The notes under the pieces were generated by a model, which did no database searches, was not told the DNA's origin, and saw only the letters and a list, made by a program, of their open reading frames with translations. Positions 8,210 through 17,639 of a stretch of 64,000 nucleotides of DNA are shown one piece after another. Both the position numbers and the translations under genes were made by a program. The stretch is taken from contig CAWHZZ010000002.1 of assembly GCA_963833965.1 (NCBI GenBank), positions 326,672-390,671 of the forward strand, given 5' to 3'. The stretch is from CAJCIW01 sp963833965 (lineage in GTDB: Bacteria; Chlamydiota; Chlamydiia; Chlamydiales; Rhabdochlamydiaceae). The first letter of the stretch is position 1; every line of letters starts with the position of its first letter.

Positions 8210-9796
8210 TCAAGGTTCAGGACAGCTTCTGCGCAGGTGTTCTTTGAGCGATAATAACGCTCTGGGGCGGTGCCCTCGAACCTGTGTGAGTGATTCCGCC
8301 TGTTTGAAATAGTTCCAGGATTGGTGATAATCTAAATGCTCCAGGCAAAGAACCGCGAGATAATACTCGACGACGCTGAAATGGGGATCGAGTTTGTGAT
8401 ACTCCTCGAGAATTTCTTTCGCTTCATTCGTGCGGCCGAGCTGCAGCCATGTGGTGGCGAGATGGAGCTTGCCGGCGCGGAAGTTTGGATAGCGCTTAAG
8501 AATCTTTTCGAGCTCGTTTTGTTTTTTTAATATCGACTCCCTCGTTTCATCGACGGGCAAAAAGACTGCTTTGAGTCCTTCGGCATCGATCCTGCCGGTT
8601 AAATAATCTTCGGGGATCGATTCTTGGGAAACAGCCTCGTCAAAGGTTAAACGGCGGATTTCTCTTAAGAGCTTATTCCCTTCCGTTTTCTTACCGATGA
8701 AGAGATAATTGAGACCCATGAACATTTTGAGCAAAGGGTCTTGAGGAAGAAAAGGAAGGGCTTTTTCATAGAGCATGACGGTTTTTGCATAATCTTGTTT
8801 CGACCAGAAGACCGAGGCCTGGTTGATGAATGCCATGCCGATCACTTCTTTCATGTTGCGAAGCTGCAGCCGCCGAGTATTGATCCCGAGGTAGACCTCG
8901 GAAGGAAGATCGATGCCGCGCGCGGTGGTCTCGATATTGATGATCTTGCGCCCGTTATTATAACGCACATAAATGTGGCCAGGAGGTGTGATGATCTCTA
9001 AAGGCAAATCGAGGCGCTGGGCGATCGCCAAATAGAGGATCGATACGCCAAGGCATACGCCTTGCCTACTGTCGAGGACCGCGGGCAAAAAAGTATAAAG
9101 GTCGATGTCGTTTGCATAAAGAGAGTGAGGGGGAAAGCGGAATTGCATCTCTTGAAAGATGAAGCGGTTGATCTCGCGGATTTTGTCCTCATTAGAGGCG
9201 CCAGGGGAAAGGCGCGCGGCGATTTGCAAGGCCATGAGATCGATGCTTGCCTCGTATTGCCGAACTTCATTTTTAAGGTTGTCCGAAGGATCGAATTGAA
9301 ATAGCAGAAGTCCGCGGGCCAGGTCGATTTCTTCAGGAAGTAAACCCAATACCTCCTTCCTTGTCCACGCCTCATGGCCTTTGAGCTTGCGGTTGGAGAG
9401 GCGCGCCGCGATTTTCTCTACCTGGGCGAGCTGATCTTCATTCAAAGTGACAGGAGCATCTGTGGATTGACGGGTGACCAAAGAAATGATTGCCTGAATA
9501 TCGACTCCCGGCAATACCGTAGACGATTCCTTCCCCGGAAGCGCTCCGCCGTTCAGAAGCTCCCAAGCTCGTTTTAGAGCGGCCTTCCCTTCCGCAGTAT
9601 CCGCATAGAGCTCATAAAAGCTCAAATGTTGGGAAACTGAACACGGATCCAAGCTATTAAATAAAGACTTAATCGACGAACTCGCTCCCTGTTCTGGGAG
9701 GGCTCTTTCGGGGATTTTGACTTTCTTTTTGGCGAAAAGTTCGTGGGTAGTTACAAGGCAAATGAACAGGATTACAACTTTAAAGGGCATAGACAT
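8210..9796 (-). CDS. Exported SirB1-type transglutaminase-like and TPR protein
   Basis: After a signal peptide (residues 1-22) the 528-residue product has a SirB1/transglutaminase-core region around residues 200-300. This includes QGVCLGVSILYLAIAQRL, with Cys at the nucleophile position, and GHIYVRYNNG, with His as the second catalytic residue. The C-terminal part (about 320-520) is helical and fits tetratricopeptide repeats (AKTVMLYEKALPFLP, TNEAKEILEEYHKLDP). Such proteins are common in bacteria but their substrate is seldom known. The N-terminal signal suggests action in the periplasm. It stands alone on the minus strand between the MOMP-like gene and a coiled-coil gene. Confidence 0.7.
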   Translation of the reverse strand: MSMPFKVVILFICLVTTHELFAKKKVKIPERALPEQGASSSIKSLFNSLDPCSVSQHLSFYELYADTAEGKAALKRAWELLNGGALPGKESSTVLPGVDIQAIISLVTRQSTDAPVTLNEDQLAQVEKIAARLSNRKLKGHEAWTRKEVLGLLPEEIDLARGLLLFQFDPSDNLKNEVRQYEASIDLMALQIAARLSPGASNEDKIREINRFIFQEMQFRFPPHSLYANDIDLYTFLPAVLDSRQGVCLGVSILYLAIAQRLDLPLEIITPPGHIYVRYNNGRKIINIETTARGIDLPSEVYLGINTRRLQLRNMKEVIGMAFINQASVFWSKQDYAKTVMLYEKALPFLPQDPLLKMFMGLNYLFIGKKTEGNKLLREIRRLTFDEAVSQESIPEDYLTGRIDAEGLKAVFLPVDETRESILKKQNELEKILKRYPNFRAGKLHLATTWLQLGRTNEAKEILEEYHKLDPHFSVVEYYLAVLCLEHLDYHQSWNYFKQAESLTQVRGHRPRALLSLKEHLRRSCPEP

Positions 9797-9849
9797 ACTA
9801 ACACAAGTCTAATGCCCCTAAGATTTGATGAGAAGCGAATAAGAAAACC

Positions 9850-10677
9850 CTAAGAGGCTGTCTTATACTCTTGGATCTGCTTGGCGATGGATTCCGTTGT
9901 CATTGTTTCAATGGTGCGGTGTGGGTTCGAAGGAATGGAGAGCTGCTCGTCCACCATGTGAAGTTCGGATTCAATGACTTTCCTTCTCTCTTCTAAGGCC
10001 TCATATGCTCTGAGGCTATTTTCTCCAGTGGAGCCGTGGTTGATCGCTGTCTCGTATCTTCGCCAAGCTTGGTCGAGTTTTCCATTGGAATCGCCAAAGT
10101 AATTTCCGCAGAGATCTTTATGTTCTTTGATGAGCGCTTCTTTCTTCTGTTTCAATTGTTCTTGGAAGTTAGGCAAAGAGGCTTTTTCTGTGGCGATGAT
10201 TATTTCAAGTTGGGCTTTTCGAGCATTTCGTTTTGTTTCGATGGCATGGTAAAAGCTAATTTTTCTCTTCGCTTCGGTTTTTTCTTCCGTCTCGGGGGTG
10301 GTTTCGAGCTGGGAGCGAATTTCAGGGAGTTGCTCCAACCTGTCGACTTTAATGTTCAGCGCTTTCATTGAACATTCGACTACCTTGTCCCACGCTTTTT
10401 TTAGGCCAGAATTGGGATCTTGATAATAGTTGCCATTCATGCGGTTAAGCTCGTTAAGGCATTTTGTCTTTTGTTGGCCGAGAATTTGAATTGTTTCTGC
10501 GACTTTTGATTGAAATACAGTTCCCGTCTTATCGGTAAGGGATTGTTCCAATGAGCTCACTTCCTGGCTTAGGCTAGAAGCTTGTCTTGTGTGCCCGTTT
10601 TTAGGCAGCCAGTTTTTTATAGATTGATTGATGCTTGATAAACTTGGTAAAGATAGATTTCCAAAATAAGTTGACAT
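9850..10677 (-). CDS. Coiled-coil protein with an internal GNY...AW duplication
   Basis: The 275-residue product is charged, helical and lacks a signal peptide. Two copies of a motif are visible: NGNYYQDPNSGLKKAWDKV near residue 85 and CGNYFGDSNGKLDQAWRRY near residue 192, both of the form GNYxxDxNxxLxxAW. Each copy sits next to a coiled-coil segment, so the protein probably arose by duplication of an approximately 105-residue unit. I do not recognise the family. Isolated coiled-coil proteins without known homologues are frequent type III effector candidates in chlamydiae, but nothing here proves secretion. The start at 10677 is preceded by a GAG-type ribosome site. Confidence 0.65.
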   Translation of the reverse strand: MSTYFGNLSLPSLSSINQSIKNWLPKNGHTRQASSLSQEVSSLEQSLTDKTGTVFQSKVAETIQILGQQKTKCLNELNRMNGNYYQDPNSGLKKAWDKVVECSMKALNIKVDRLEQLPEIRSQLETTPETEEKTEAKRKISFYHAIETKRNARKAQLEIIIATEKASLPNFQEQLKQKKEALIKEHKDLCGNYFGDSNGKLDQAWRRYETAINHGSTGENSLRAYEALEERRKVIESELHMVDEQLSIPSNPHRTIETMTTESIAKQIQEYKTAS

Positions 10678-10808
10678 AATTGTTCTCGCTTTTTAATTTG
10701 TATGACATAATTATATTATTATGAGTGTAAAAATAACAGCTTAATTAAATGTTATTGTTATAAACAAACTTTTGTTTGTCTCTAATTAAATTTTATCTGA
10801 AGAGGATA

Positions 10809-10913
10809 AGGGGTTGTAAGAAAATAACTTTTACAGTTCTCGAGGGAAAAATCGATTCATCTCTCGACGATTTTTCCCTCGAGAACTGTAAAATTTATTT
10901 CCTTACAACCCCT
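10809..10913. repeat. 46-bp inverted repeat covering the end of malQ
   Basis: The arms at 10809-10854 and 10868-10913 match at 44 of 46 positions around a 13-base loop. The right arm contains the last codons and the stop of malQ (10895). In the malQ transcript this folds as a long terminal hairpin, so a transcription-ending or RNA-stabilising role is plausible. The rest of 10678-10808 is AT-rich and shows nothing else. Confidence 0.9.
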
Positions 10914-12499
10914 AAGATTCTTTCCATCGTCGAAAAAAGTTCTTGATGGGAGAGGATGGTTTCAAGGGAAGGTTTGAATCGATAATTCCAATTTTTAATC
11001 GATATTGTCCCTGGAATATTGATCCGGTCATCATCGGGATCGGGCCAAGACAGCTCGGGAAATAGTACTAAATATTCTTGTAATAGGTTGACGTGGAAAA
11101 GGCTGGAAGTGTGATGGCTGTCCCATAAGATCTCTTCCCGCTGCTTTTGGGTAAGTTCGCTCCGATAGAGCCATTTATGCATCTCGGCAAAGGGCTTGGC
11201 CTCGTCTTTGAATGTTTTCCACCACTGTGCCAAGGTCTCGGAATCGTGGGTCGAAAGACAGGTGATGCTGACGGGGGGGTAGTCCTGGAAAGCAATATAG
11301 CTTTTGTCTTCCTCGTGCTTTCTTTCCCAGCGCATGACTTTCGTGCTGCAGATCCCCATTTCCTTGAGGATAGGGCGCACAATTTTGGGCACGGTCCCTA
11401 AATCTTCTCCAATGAGAAGCATCGACGTGTTATCGACGATCATCTTCAAAAGCTCTCTTCCTTGAGGTTCCCATTGGTTTTCATCTTCTGGAATATAATA
11501 GCCGTCTTTGCTGTGATGATGGGGAGGGATCGCCCAAATGCGGAAAAATCCGATGATGTGGTCTAAGCGGACGATATCGTAAAAGGGTTCTGCGTAGCTT
11601 AAGCGTTGTTTCCACCAAGAGAAATGTTTTTTTCTCAAAGCATCCCAATTGAAGATCGGAAAGCCCCAATTTTGCCCGTAAGAGTTATAAAAATCGGGAG
11701 GAGCGCCAGCGGCGAGGTGATCGTCGAAATACTCTGGGTATTGCCAGAAGTCCGCGCTTTCGCTGCTGAGGAGGATGGGAAGGTCGCCCATGAGGAAAAC
11801 GCCTTTAAGGTTGGCGTATTCTCGAACTTTTTTTAGCTGGCTATAACAAAGAAACTGCATCAAGGCGTAAAAGTAAACTTCCCTTTCGTGCTTTACATAG
11901 AGTTCTTCCCGTTTTTTTGAAGTGGGATAGCGGATATCTTCGGGCCATGTCTTCCATGAGACATTTCTAAAGTTGTCCTTCAAAGTGCGGAACAGAGAAT
12001 AGGGCATAACCCATTCATGATTTGCGATGAATTGTTTTAAGTCGTCTGTCTTTAAGAGAGACTGGCCCACTTGTTCATAATATTCTCGCAGCCACCCGTT
12101 CTTATGAGTGAAGACCTCGGTGTAATTGACGTAGGATGTTTCGTTGAATTTATGGAAATCTTTGAGTTTGCTTTTTAACTCAGGGAGCTTTTCAACATAG
12201 GGCAAAGAATGCAGCGACAGATAGAGAAAATTGAGAGCGCAGGAGGAAATGGGATTGTAAGGGCTGGGATCGGATTCGCTATTCGCATCGTTGAGGGGCA
12301 ACAATTGGATGAAATCGATTTTTATGAGTTGGCACCAATCGATCAAGGGAATGAGGTCGAAGAAATCTCCGATCCCGCTGCTATTTTTGCTGTGAAGGGC
12401 GGAGAGGGGAAAATTGATGCCATGGTGGCTGCGGACGCCGATCCTCTCCCAAGCCTTGCCGCTAATCGAGTGGAAAAGAATGTCAGAAAGTTCGCTCAT
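10895..12499 (-). CDS. malQ: 4-alpha-glucanotransferase (amylomaltase)
   Basis: MalQ transfers 1,4-alpha-glucan segments between maltodextrins in the cytoplasm and supports glycogen turnover. The 534-residue product has the GH77 pattern: SSGIGDF near the start, SPYNPISS, the nucleophile region DIVRLDHIIGFFRIW, the acid/base region GEDLGTVP, and STHDSETLAQWW with the third Asp. The gene starts four bases inside the stop of the CesT chaperone gene (ATGA overlap), so it is read as the last gene of the type III secretion cluster, as in Chlamydia (CT087 next to CT088). Its stop lies inside a large hairpin. Confidence 0.95.
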   Translation of the reverse strand: MSELSDILFHSISGKAWERIGVRSHHGINFPLSALHSKNSSGIGDFFDLIPLIDWCQLIKIDFIQLLPLNDANSESDPSPYNPISSCALNFLYLSLHSLPYVEKLPELKSKLKDFHKFNETSYVNYTEVFTHKNGWLREYYEQVGQSLLKTDDLKQFIANHEWVMPYSLFRTLKDNFRNVSWKTWPEDIRYPTSKKREELYVKHEREVYFYALMQFLCYSQLKKVREYANLKGVFLMGDLPILLSSESADFWQYPEYFDDHLAAGAPPDFYNSYGQNWGFPIFNWDALRKKHFSWWKQRLSYAEPFYDIVRLDHIIGFFRIWAIPPHHHSKDGYYIPEDENQWEPQGRELLKMIVDNTSMLLIGEDLGTVPKIVRPILKEMGICSTKVMRWERKHEEDKSYIAFQDYPPVSITCLSTHDSETLAQWWKTFKDEAKPFAEMHKWLYRSELTQKQREEILWDSHHTSSLFHVNLLQEYLVLFPELSWPDPDDDRINIPGTISIKNWNYRFKPSLETILSHQELFSTMERILGVVRK

Positions 12500-12951
12500 G
12501 GTTTCATCCCGAACAGTCCGCTCGAGCTTTTTGTAGGGGCGGTGACTAGATGGGCAGTGTGGCCAGTTTCCACGCCGATGCGCCAGTTATTGGCCTTGTC
12601 GATGAAGATACTGAGAAACTCTGCGAGTTTTTTCCCATTCAAATTCGCCAGCCGGAGGGAGGAAAAGAGAACAAGCTTATTGTTTCGATCGGAATAGGCA
12701 AGGGTTCCATTTTTGGCGAAAGGCCAATTCGCCTTTAAAGCATCGCGAAGGATGTTTTCCCGGTATTTGCCGGGCGGCAGATCGCAAATGAAAGCGGCGA
12801 TGAGGAGATTTTCCTGGTGGGCGTCGGATTCGAGCTGGATATGGAAAATGTCATTGATTTTGAGCTTACAAGCGCCTTTTCTGTCGGGATGAAGAGTGAT
12901 GCCGAGCTCTGTGCCGAGCTCGCTGAGCAATGCTTCGAATGGATCAACCAT
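12496..12951 (-). CDS. CesT-family type III secretion chaperone
   Basis: The 151-residue acidic protein begins MVDPFEALLSELG, and its size and alternating helix-strand pattern fit the class I (CesT/SycE/Slc1) chaperones that hold effectors for export. The longer frame upstream is the shadow of the neighbouring gene's C-terminus, so I start at 12951, behind GGAAG. It overlaps the end of the gatekeeper gene by eight bases. In Chlamydia the same place holds the chaperone CT088 (SycE/Scc1), which pairs with the CopN gatekeeper, and I infer the same partner here. Individual substrate specificity cannot be read from the sequence. Confidence 0.8.
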   Translation of the reverse strand: MVDPFEALLSELGTELGITLHPDRKGACKLKINDIFHIQLESDAHQENLLIAAFICDLPPGKYRENILRDALKANWPFAKNGTLAYSDRNNKLVLFSSLRLANLNGKKLAEFLSIFIDKANNWRIGVETGHTAHLVTAPTKSSSGLFGMKP

Positions 12952-14131
12952 TATTTTTTTCTTCCTTTTTCTCTTCTTCTTCGCCTTCTTCGAGGCGTTC
13001 GTCGAGCTCCTCGATGGCGTCGATAAATGCGTTGAGGAGGTCCTGGCGGTGCTGGTCCGATTTGAAAAGCTTGGGCGCTGTCTGGCGGATCCCATCGCGC
13101 ATCTGTGTAAAAATGATCACTTGGGCAAGAACCTCATCTGAGAGGCCGAGCTGAGCGGCGAGCTGTAGGATTTTGTCCGCAGAAGGATAGCGCTCCTGCA
13201 CCGCCTTCATGAATTGCTTGGCGAGCATTTCAAAGTTGATGCGGGTTGGCAGTTGCAGCCCTTGCCGGTCGAAGGCGGAGCCGATGAGATTCATGCGAGA
13301 TTTGAAGAACCGGAAAATCCCCAGGATCGCTTGCAGCTTTCGGGCTTCCGAAAGCAGGCGATGAAGCTCGCCGCGGTCGATAGAGGGCCCTTTGGATTTG
13401 AGGTCGCCACCCATCGAGTGCAAGAGAAAATCGATCACTGTCTTCATCTTATCGAAATTGAACTTGGTCGTGAGCTCATTGAATAGAGTGTTGGAGTCGC
13501 GAGGATTGCCTGTGACTTCTCGGTAAAGATTGCGCAGACCTGTCGGCGTTCCTAAGCCGGCTTGAGAAAATTCGCGCGCTTGCTGAGCGATGTTGCGGCC
13601 GGCCTTCACTTCTCTTCCATGCAGCGCATTGAGTTCTTCTTTGGCGGCGCGCACTTCTGAAGCGAGGCCGCCGTCCGTAGTCTCGAGCAAGAAATCCAAC
13701 GCTTCGTCGGCAAGGGAATAATCGGGATACATTTCGAGAACTTTTCGCAAGATTTCTTCCCGCGTATCCTTTTGTCCGATGCGGGCTCGAAGCAGAAGAA
13801 GAGAGCGCGTCTGCAGTTCAGGATTTTTTCGGCTGAATTGCTCGCTGACCTCTTCTAGACGCTCGACCTGTTGCACTTGCTCTTTTCGCTCGGTCTTTTC
13901 GGCTTCTTCCTCTCTCGACGTGCGCTTGCGTTTGTTTTCCAGTGTTTCAAAACGCCTAGCCATGACAGTGATGTTGAAGGCGCCCTCGTCGATCCAAGAC
14001 TGAAAGCCCATGTCGCTCTCTTCTTGTGCGACAACCATTCCTCGCGAGGCCTGCTGCGCGGCGGTGGCTTGCGCCCTCGAGGCGTCCATGTGCGTCGGCT
14101 GGATTCGAGATGGCGTGAGGTCTTCCGACAT
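12944..14131 (-). CDS. sctW: Type III secretion gatekeeper SctW (CopN/YopN-like)
   Basis: SctW proteins plug the secretion channel until host contact and rank translocators before effectors. The 395-residue product has an unstructured, Ala/Gln-rich N-terminus (about 45 residues, a possible secretion signal), a charged coiled coil (about 65-100) and three helical bundles typical of the HrpJ/YopN-TyeA family. The position between a CesT chaperone and sctV is identical to copN (CT089) in Chlamydia. The C-terminal tail is extremely acidic and then basic (EEGEEEEKKEEKNN), which is unusual and may be a linker shaped by the overlap with the chaperone gene. Confidence 0.85.
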   Translation of the reverse strand: MSEDLTPSRIQPTHMDASRAQATAAQQASRGMVVAQEESDMGFQSWIDEGAFNITVMARRFETLENKRKRTSREEEAEKTERKEQVQQVERLEEVSEQFSRKNPELQTRSLLLLRARIGQKDTREEILRKVLEMYPDYSLADEALDFLLETTDGGLASEVRAAKEELNALHGREVKAGRNIAQQAREFSQAGLGTPTGLRNLYREVTGNPRDSNTLFNELTTKFNFDKMKTVIDFLLHSMGGDLKSKGPSIDRGELHRLLSEARKLQAILGIFRFFKSRMNLIGSAFDRQGLQLPTRINFEMLAKQFMKAVQERYPSADKILQLAAQLGLSDEVLAQVIIFTQMRDGIRQTAPKLFKSDQHRQDLLNAFIDAIEELDERLEEGEEEEKKEEKNNG

Positions 14132-14200
14132 GAGAAATAGAGTGGGTTAATGAATTTTATTAATTGCTTTTTACGCCTTTACTCTCAGTACAGCTTCTTA

Positions 14201-14263
14201 GGCTCAAATTCGGCGCCTTGTCCTAGTTTATCTAACTATGTACCGCGGCGCCGAATTTGAGAC
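14201..14263. repeat. Inverted repeat between sctV and sctW
   Basis: The arms at 14201-14217 and 14247-14263 pair at 16 of 17 positions (core AAATTCGGCGCC). They lie downstream of the sctV stop and upstream of the sctW start in an operon that runs leftward. The hairpin could attenuate or process the transcript so that the gatekeeper and chaperone are made at a level different from SctV. Confidence 0.8.
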
Positions 14264-14293
14264 TAAAGGAAAAATCACCACCGACACTCACCC

Positions 14294-16426
14294 TTATGAA
14301 AGTTGTACGCGCCCCAGAGGCTGGATTCGAATTTCGGGGACGACTTCTTGATAGGAGACCACGGCCATGTCGGGGAATTCTCCTTCAATCAATTTGCGTA
14401 CGAACCGGCGCACGTCGATGGCGGTGAGAAGGACGGGAGGCTGCCCGCCGACAGGCGTCGGGACGATCGTGGTGCGCATCGAGTGTAAAATCAATTGGAC
14501 AGAATCTGGGTCGAGGGCGAGATAGGAGCCTGCGGAGGTCTGTTTGATCGCCCCGCGGACCATGTCTTCGATCTCGGGATCGAGAAGATAGACAGACAGG
14601 ATCGATTGTCCCTGGGAATATTTATAACTGATGTACCGCTTCAGGGAGGAGCGGACATATTCGGTGAGGAGAACCGTGTCTTTTTCCGTTTGCGCCCACT
14701 CGGCCAGCGCCTCTAAAATCGTGCGCAAATCTTTGATGGAGATTTGCTCTTGGACAAGACGCTTGAAGATCTCTGTCAATTTTTGCAAAGGGACAAGGCG
14801 CGTGACTTCTTTAATGAGGTCGGGGAATGATTTTTCGATGAACTCCAAAATGCCGCGGACCTCTTGAATCCCGATGAAATCGGCAGCATGCTGCCGGTAG
14901 AAGTAAGAGAGATGGAGGATCATCACATCGAGGGGCTTCCAAAATTTGATGCCCGCCTTTTGAAGAATTTCTTGATATTTGTTGTCGACCCAGACAGAGG
15001 GCTGGCCGATGTTGTTTTTCGTCGTTGTGAAAGGAATATTATACCGGCGCAAGTTGTCGGGTGTCTCGGTGGTCAAAAGTGCATTTTCGATGATTTTGCC
15101 GCGAACGATCGGGACTTCGTTTAAATAAATAGAATATTCGTCAGACTCCAACGTTGGAGCGTCAGTGCGCACGTGCACGCCGGGGAAGCGAACGCCGAGA
15201 TCTTGATAGAGGGCGTGGCGCATTTTAGGGATCATGTCCTCAATGAAAGTCGTCCCTGCTTTTTCCTTGCGGATGGTATTGGAGAGCGTTTTGCCGACCT
15301 CGAGGATGACGGGTAGGGTCAAAGCGTAGTCGTCCATTCCCCCTCGAATGACGGTGTGTCCCTCGACATCCGTGGAGACTTTGGAGGAAACCATCCCCGC
15401 CTGTGTTTTAGCGGCTGTCTTTTTTGCATTGTACCACACCGTGAAGCCGATGCCGAACATCGCCACGGAGATAATGATAAAGGTGAGCGTGGGAAAGCCC
15501 TTGATGAAGGCCATCATGAACATGACCCCTGAGGCGATCATGATCGCTTTAGGCTGACTGAGCAGCTGTCCCGAAATTTCTTTACCGAGATGGGAGTCTT
15601 TCTTTTCCGAAGAAACGCGGGTGGTCACGATACCAGCTGTCAAAGAGATCAACAGGGAGGGGATTTGCGCGACAAGGCCGCCCCCGATAGAGAGAAGCGT
15701 GTATGTATGGGCCGCCTGAATGGCAGTCATTCCGTGCATGGCGACCCCGATGATCAAGCCCCCGACGATATTGATGACCGCGATGACGATACCCGCGATG
15801 ACGTCCCCTTTGACGAATTTCATCGCGCCGTCCATCGCTCCATAGAGCTGGCTCTCTTTGGTCAAGGCCAGACGGAGGTCGCGCGCTTGGGCGGCGTCGA
15901 TGATGCCGCTGCGCATATCGGCATCGATGCTCATCTGCTTCCCCGGCATCGCGTCCAAAGTGAAGCGGGCGGCGACCTCGGCGACGCGCTCGGCGCCCTT
16001 TGTAACGACGATGAACTGAACGATCGTGATGATTAAGAAGATAATACCGCCGACGACGAAGTTGCCCCCGACGACAAAGTTTCCGAAGGCAAAGATGATG
16101 TGCCCGGCATTGGCATGAAGCAAAATTTGGCGCGTGGCGGAGATTTCAATCCCAAGGCGGAAAAGTGTCGTGATCAAGAGAAGAGAGGGAAACATCGAGA
16201 GCTGGACGGCTTTAGGGATGTACAAGGCGACCATCAGAAGGGCAATAGAGATCGTCATGTTGACGGCGATCAAATTATCGATCACCCCAGGGGAGACGGG
16301 GATGATGATCATCATGATCAGTACGATGATGAAAAGCGCCAGGACGATATCGCTGGACGAATTAATGATATTAAGCGCTTTTTCCCCTCCCAGCTGACGG
16401 GCTAAGCGTTCAAAGAAATTTTTCAT
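14294..16426 (-). CDS. sctV: Type III secretion export gate SctV (LcrD/FlhA family)
   Basis: SctV forms the nonameric export gate in the inner membrane. The 710-residue product has seven to eight membrane segments in the first 330 residues and the family loop RFTLDAMPGKQMSIDADMRSG (about 155-175), followed by a large cytosolic domain with the PVILEVG region and the C-terminal LLTAIDVRRFVRKLIE stretch. Length and order fit CdsV/LcrD (CT090). The ATG at 16426 has only a weak ribosome site, and the gene now lies directly behind an oppositely oriented TnpB insertion that separates it from sctU, so its expression may depend on a new promoter or on read-through. Confidence 0.95.
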   Translation of the reverse strand: MKNFFERLARQLGGEKALNIINSSSDIVLALFIIVLIMMIIIPVSPGVIDNLIAVNMTISIALLMVALYIPKAVQLSMFPSLLLITTLFRLGIEISATRQILLHANAGHIIFAFGNFVVGGNFVVGGIIFLIITIVQFIVVTKGAERVAEVAARFTLDAMPGKQMSIDADMRSGIIDAAQARDLRLALTKESQLYGAMDGAMKFVKGDVIAGIVIAVINIVGGLIIGVAMHGMTAIQAAHTYTLLSIGGGLVAQIPSLLISLTAGIVTTRVSSEKKDSHLGKEISGQLLSQPKAIMIASGVMFMMAFIKGFPTLTFIIISVAMFGIGFTVWYNAKKTAAKTQAGMVSSKVSTDVEGHTVIRGGMDDYALTLPVILEVGKTLSNTIRKEKAGTTFIEDMIPKMRHALYQDLGVRFPGVHVRTDAPTLESDEYSIYLNEVPIVRGKIIENALLTTETPDNLRRYNIPFTTTKNNIGQPSVWVDNKYQEILQKAGIKFWKPLDVMILHLSYFYRQHAADFIGIQEVRGILEFIEKSFPDLIKEVTRLVPLQKLTEIFKRLVQEQISIKDLRTILEALAEWAQTEKDTVLLTEYVRSSLKRYISYKYSQGQSILSVYLLDPEIEDMVRGAIKQTSAGSYLALDPDSVQLILHSMRTTIVPTPVGGQPPVLLTAIDVRRFVRKLIEGEFPDMAVVSYQEVVPEIRIQPLGRVQLS

Positions 16427-16437
16427 CCTAATTGACA

Positions 16438-16483
16438 GCGCGGAAACCCAGTCCTTTATGGCGGGGAGGAAGCGCTGCTCCTT
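16438..16483 (+). mobile_element. Possible relic right end of an IS200/IS605-type element
   Basis: The plus strand reads aaacccagtcctttat followed by ggcggggaggaagc. This resembles the CCTTTAGG-type subterminal hairpin and GGGGAGGAAG that often follow tnpB genes at the right end of IS200/IS605 elements. Here it lies upstream of tnpB, not after it. It could be the remnant of an earlier insertion or part of the left end. The pairing is imperfect, so this is a tentative call. Confidence 0.35.
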
Positions 16484-16529
16484 TTTTTAAAATTGAAAAT
16501 AAAATAAATTCTTGCGACAATTTTTGTCC

Positions 16530-17639
16530 ATGAAACGAACCATTAGCATACGATTGGATACAACCACTGAGCAAGAGATATTGCTTTTGCAATTGCAAGA
16601 AGCGTACCATTCCGCCTGCAATCAAATTGTTCCTGATGCAATGGCTAATCGCTGTTGGAACCGCGTGACCTTGCATGGTCTTGTCTATTCCAAGATTCGT
16701 CAAACATCCTTGCTGGGTTCGCAGATGGTTTGCAACGCCATTTACTCGGTTTGTAAAGCTTACCAAGCCAAAAAAATCTTTCCAAAACAAGAGGTTCCTC
16801 AAATCCATTTCCATAAAGGAACAAGCGTCCATTTCGACAAGCGCACTTACTCGATTAAAAACGGGATTATCTCTCTGTATACTTTGGGTAAGAGAATTAA
16901 AACTTCTTTGCGGTTTGGACCTTTTCAGAAAACTTATTTTTCTCAGGGGGTCCCTAAAGAAGGCGAGCTGGTTCGCAAAAAAGGGAAATGGTACTTCAAT
17001 CTTGTTTTGGATCTTCCTGATCCCCCTCTGCAAGAAAATACAAAGGTTTTGGGGGTTGATCTGGGGGAAAATAATGTTTTTACAACCAGTGAGGGAAAAA
17101 TTTTTAGCGGTGGCAAGATCCGCTATGAACGAGATCAATTTCTTGCAAAGCGTCGTGCCCTTCAGTCCAACGGTTCTCAATCGGCAAAACAATTGCTGCA
17201 GAAAATCTCCGGCAGAGAGGGTCGACGTATGAGACATGTCAACCATGAACTGAGCAAACAAATCGTTCGTGATGCGATAGAACAGAAAGCTGGGGTAATC
17301 GTTTTGGAAGATTTGACGAATATTCGAGAGCGGATTAAAGCGGGAAAAAGAATGCGTACCCGCCTGCATCGCTGGGGATTTCGTCAACTTCAGACCTTTA
17401 TCCAATATAAAGCCGAAGCGGAAGGCCTTTCTGTTCTGTATGTCAATCCAGCCTATAGCAGTCAAACATGCTCCGTTTGTGGTTGTTTAGGTGTCCGTGA
17501 AAGACACCTTTTCAAATGTTCGTGTGGAAACCAGCAGCACGCCGACTGCAATGCTAGTCGAAATCTCTGCAGGTTTGTTTCGGGCTCCCCCGAAGCAACG
17601 TGCGCCGTAAACCGCACGCAGGTGGCAGTGAAACACTGA
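16530..17639 (+). CDS. tnpB: TnpB, IS200/IS605-family RNA-guided nuclease
   Basis: TnpB proteins are RuvC-type endonucleases guided by an omega RNA made from the element's right end. The 369-residue product has all expected parts: RuvC-I GVDLGENN (Asp177), RuvC-II VIVLEDL (Glu260), a zinc-ribbon with TCSVCG (Cys314, Cys317) and KCSCG (Cys330, Cys332), and RuvC-III HADCNASRN (Asp339). The second cysteine pair is CxC rather than the usual CxxC. I start at the ATG at 16530; a TTG at 16512 is possible. No tnpA is present, so the element is an orphan TnpB type. It is inserted between sctU and sctV on the opposite strand. An antisense 345-codon frame is its shadow. Confidence 0.9.
   Translation: MKRTISIRLDTTTEQEILLLQLQEAYHSACNQIVPDAMANRCWNRVTLHGLVYSKIRQTSLLGSQMVCNAIYSVCKAYQAKKIFPKQEVPQIHFHKGTSVHFDKRTYSIKNGIISLYTLGKRIKTSLRFGPFQKTYFSQGVPKEGELVRKKGKWYFNLVLDLPDPPLQENTKVLGVDLGENNVFTTSEGKIFSGGKIRYERDQFLAKRRALQSNGSQSAKQLLQKISGREGRRMRHVNHELSKQIVRDAIEQKAGVIVLEDLTNIRERIKAGKRMRTRLHRWGFRQLQTFIQYKAEAEGLSVLYVNPAYSSQTCSVCGCLGVRERHLFKCSCGNQQHADCNASRNLCRFVSGSPEATCAVNRTQVAVKH

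Noticed and set aside
16428..17465. 345-codon open frame on the minus strand
   Set aside because: It is fully antisense to tnpB, whose RuvC and zinc motifs are intact, and its translation shows no family features.
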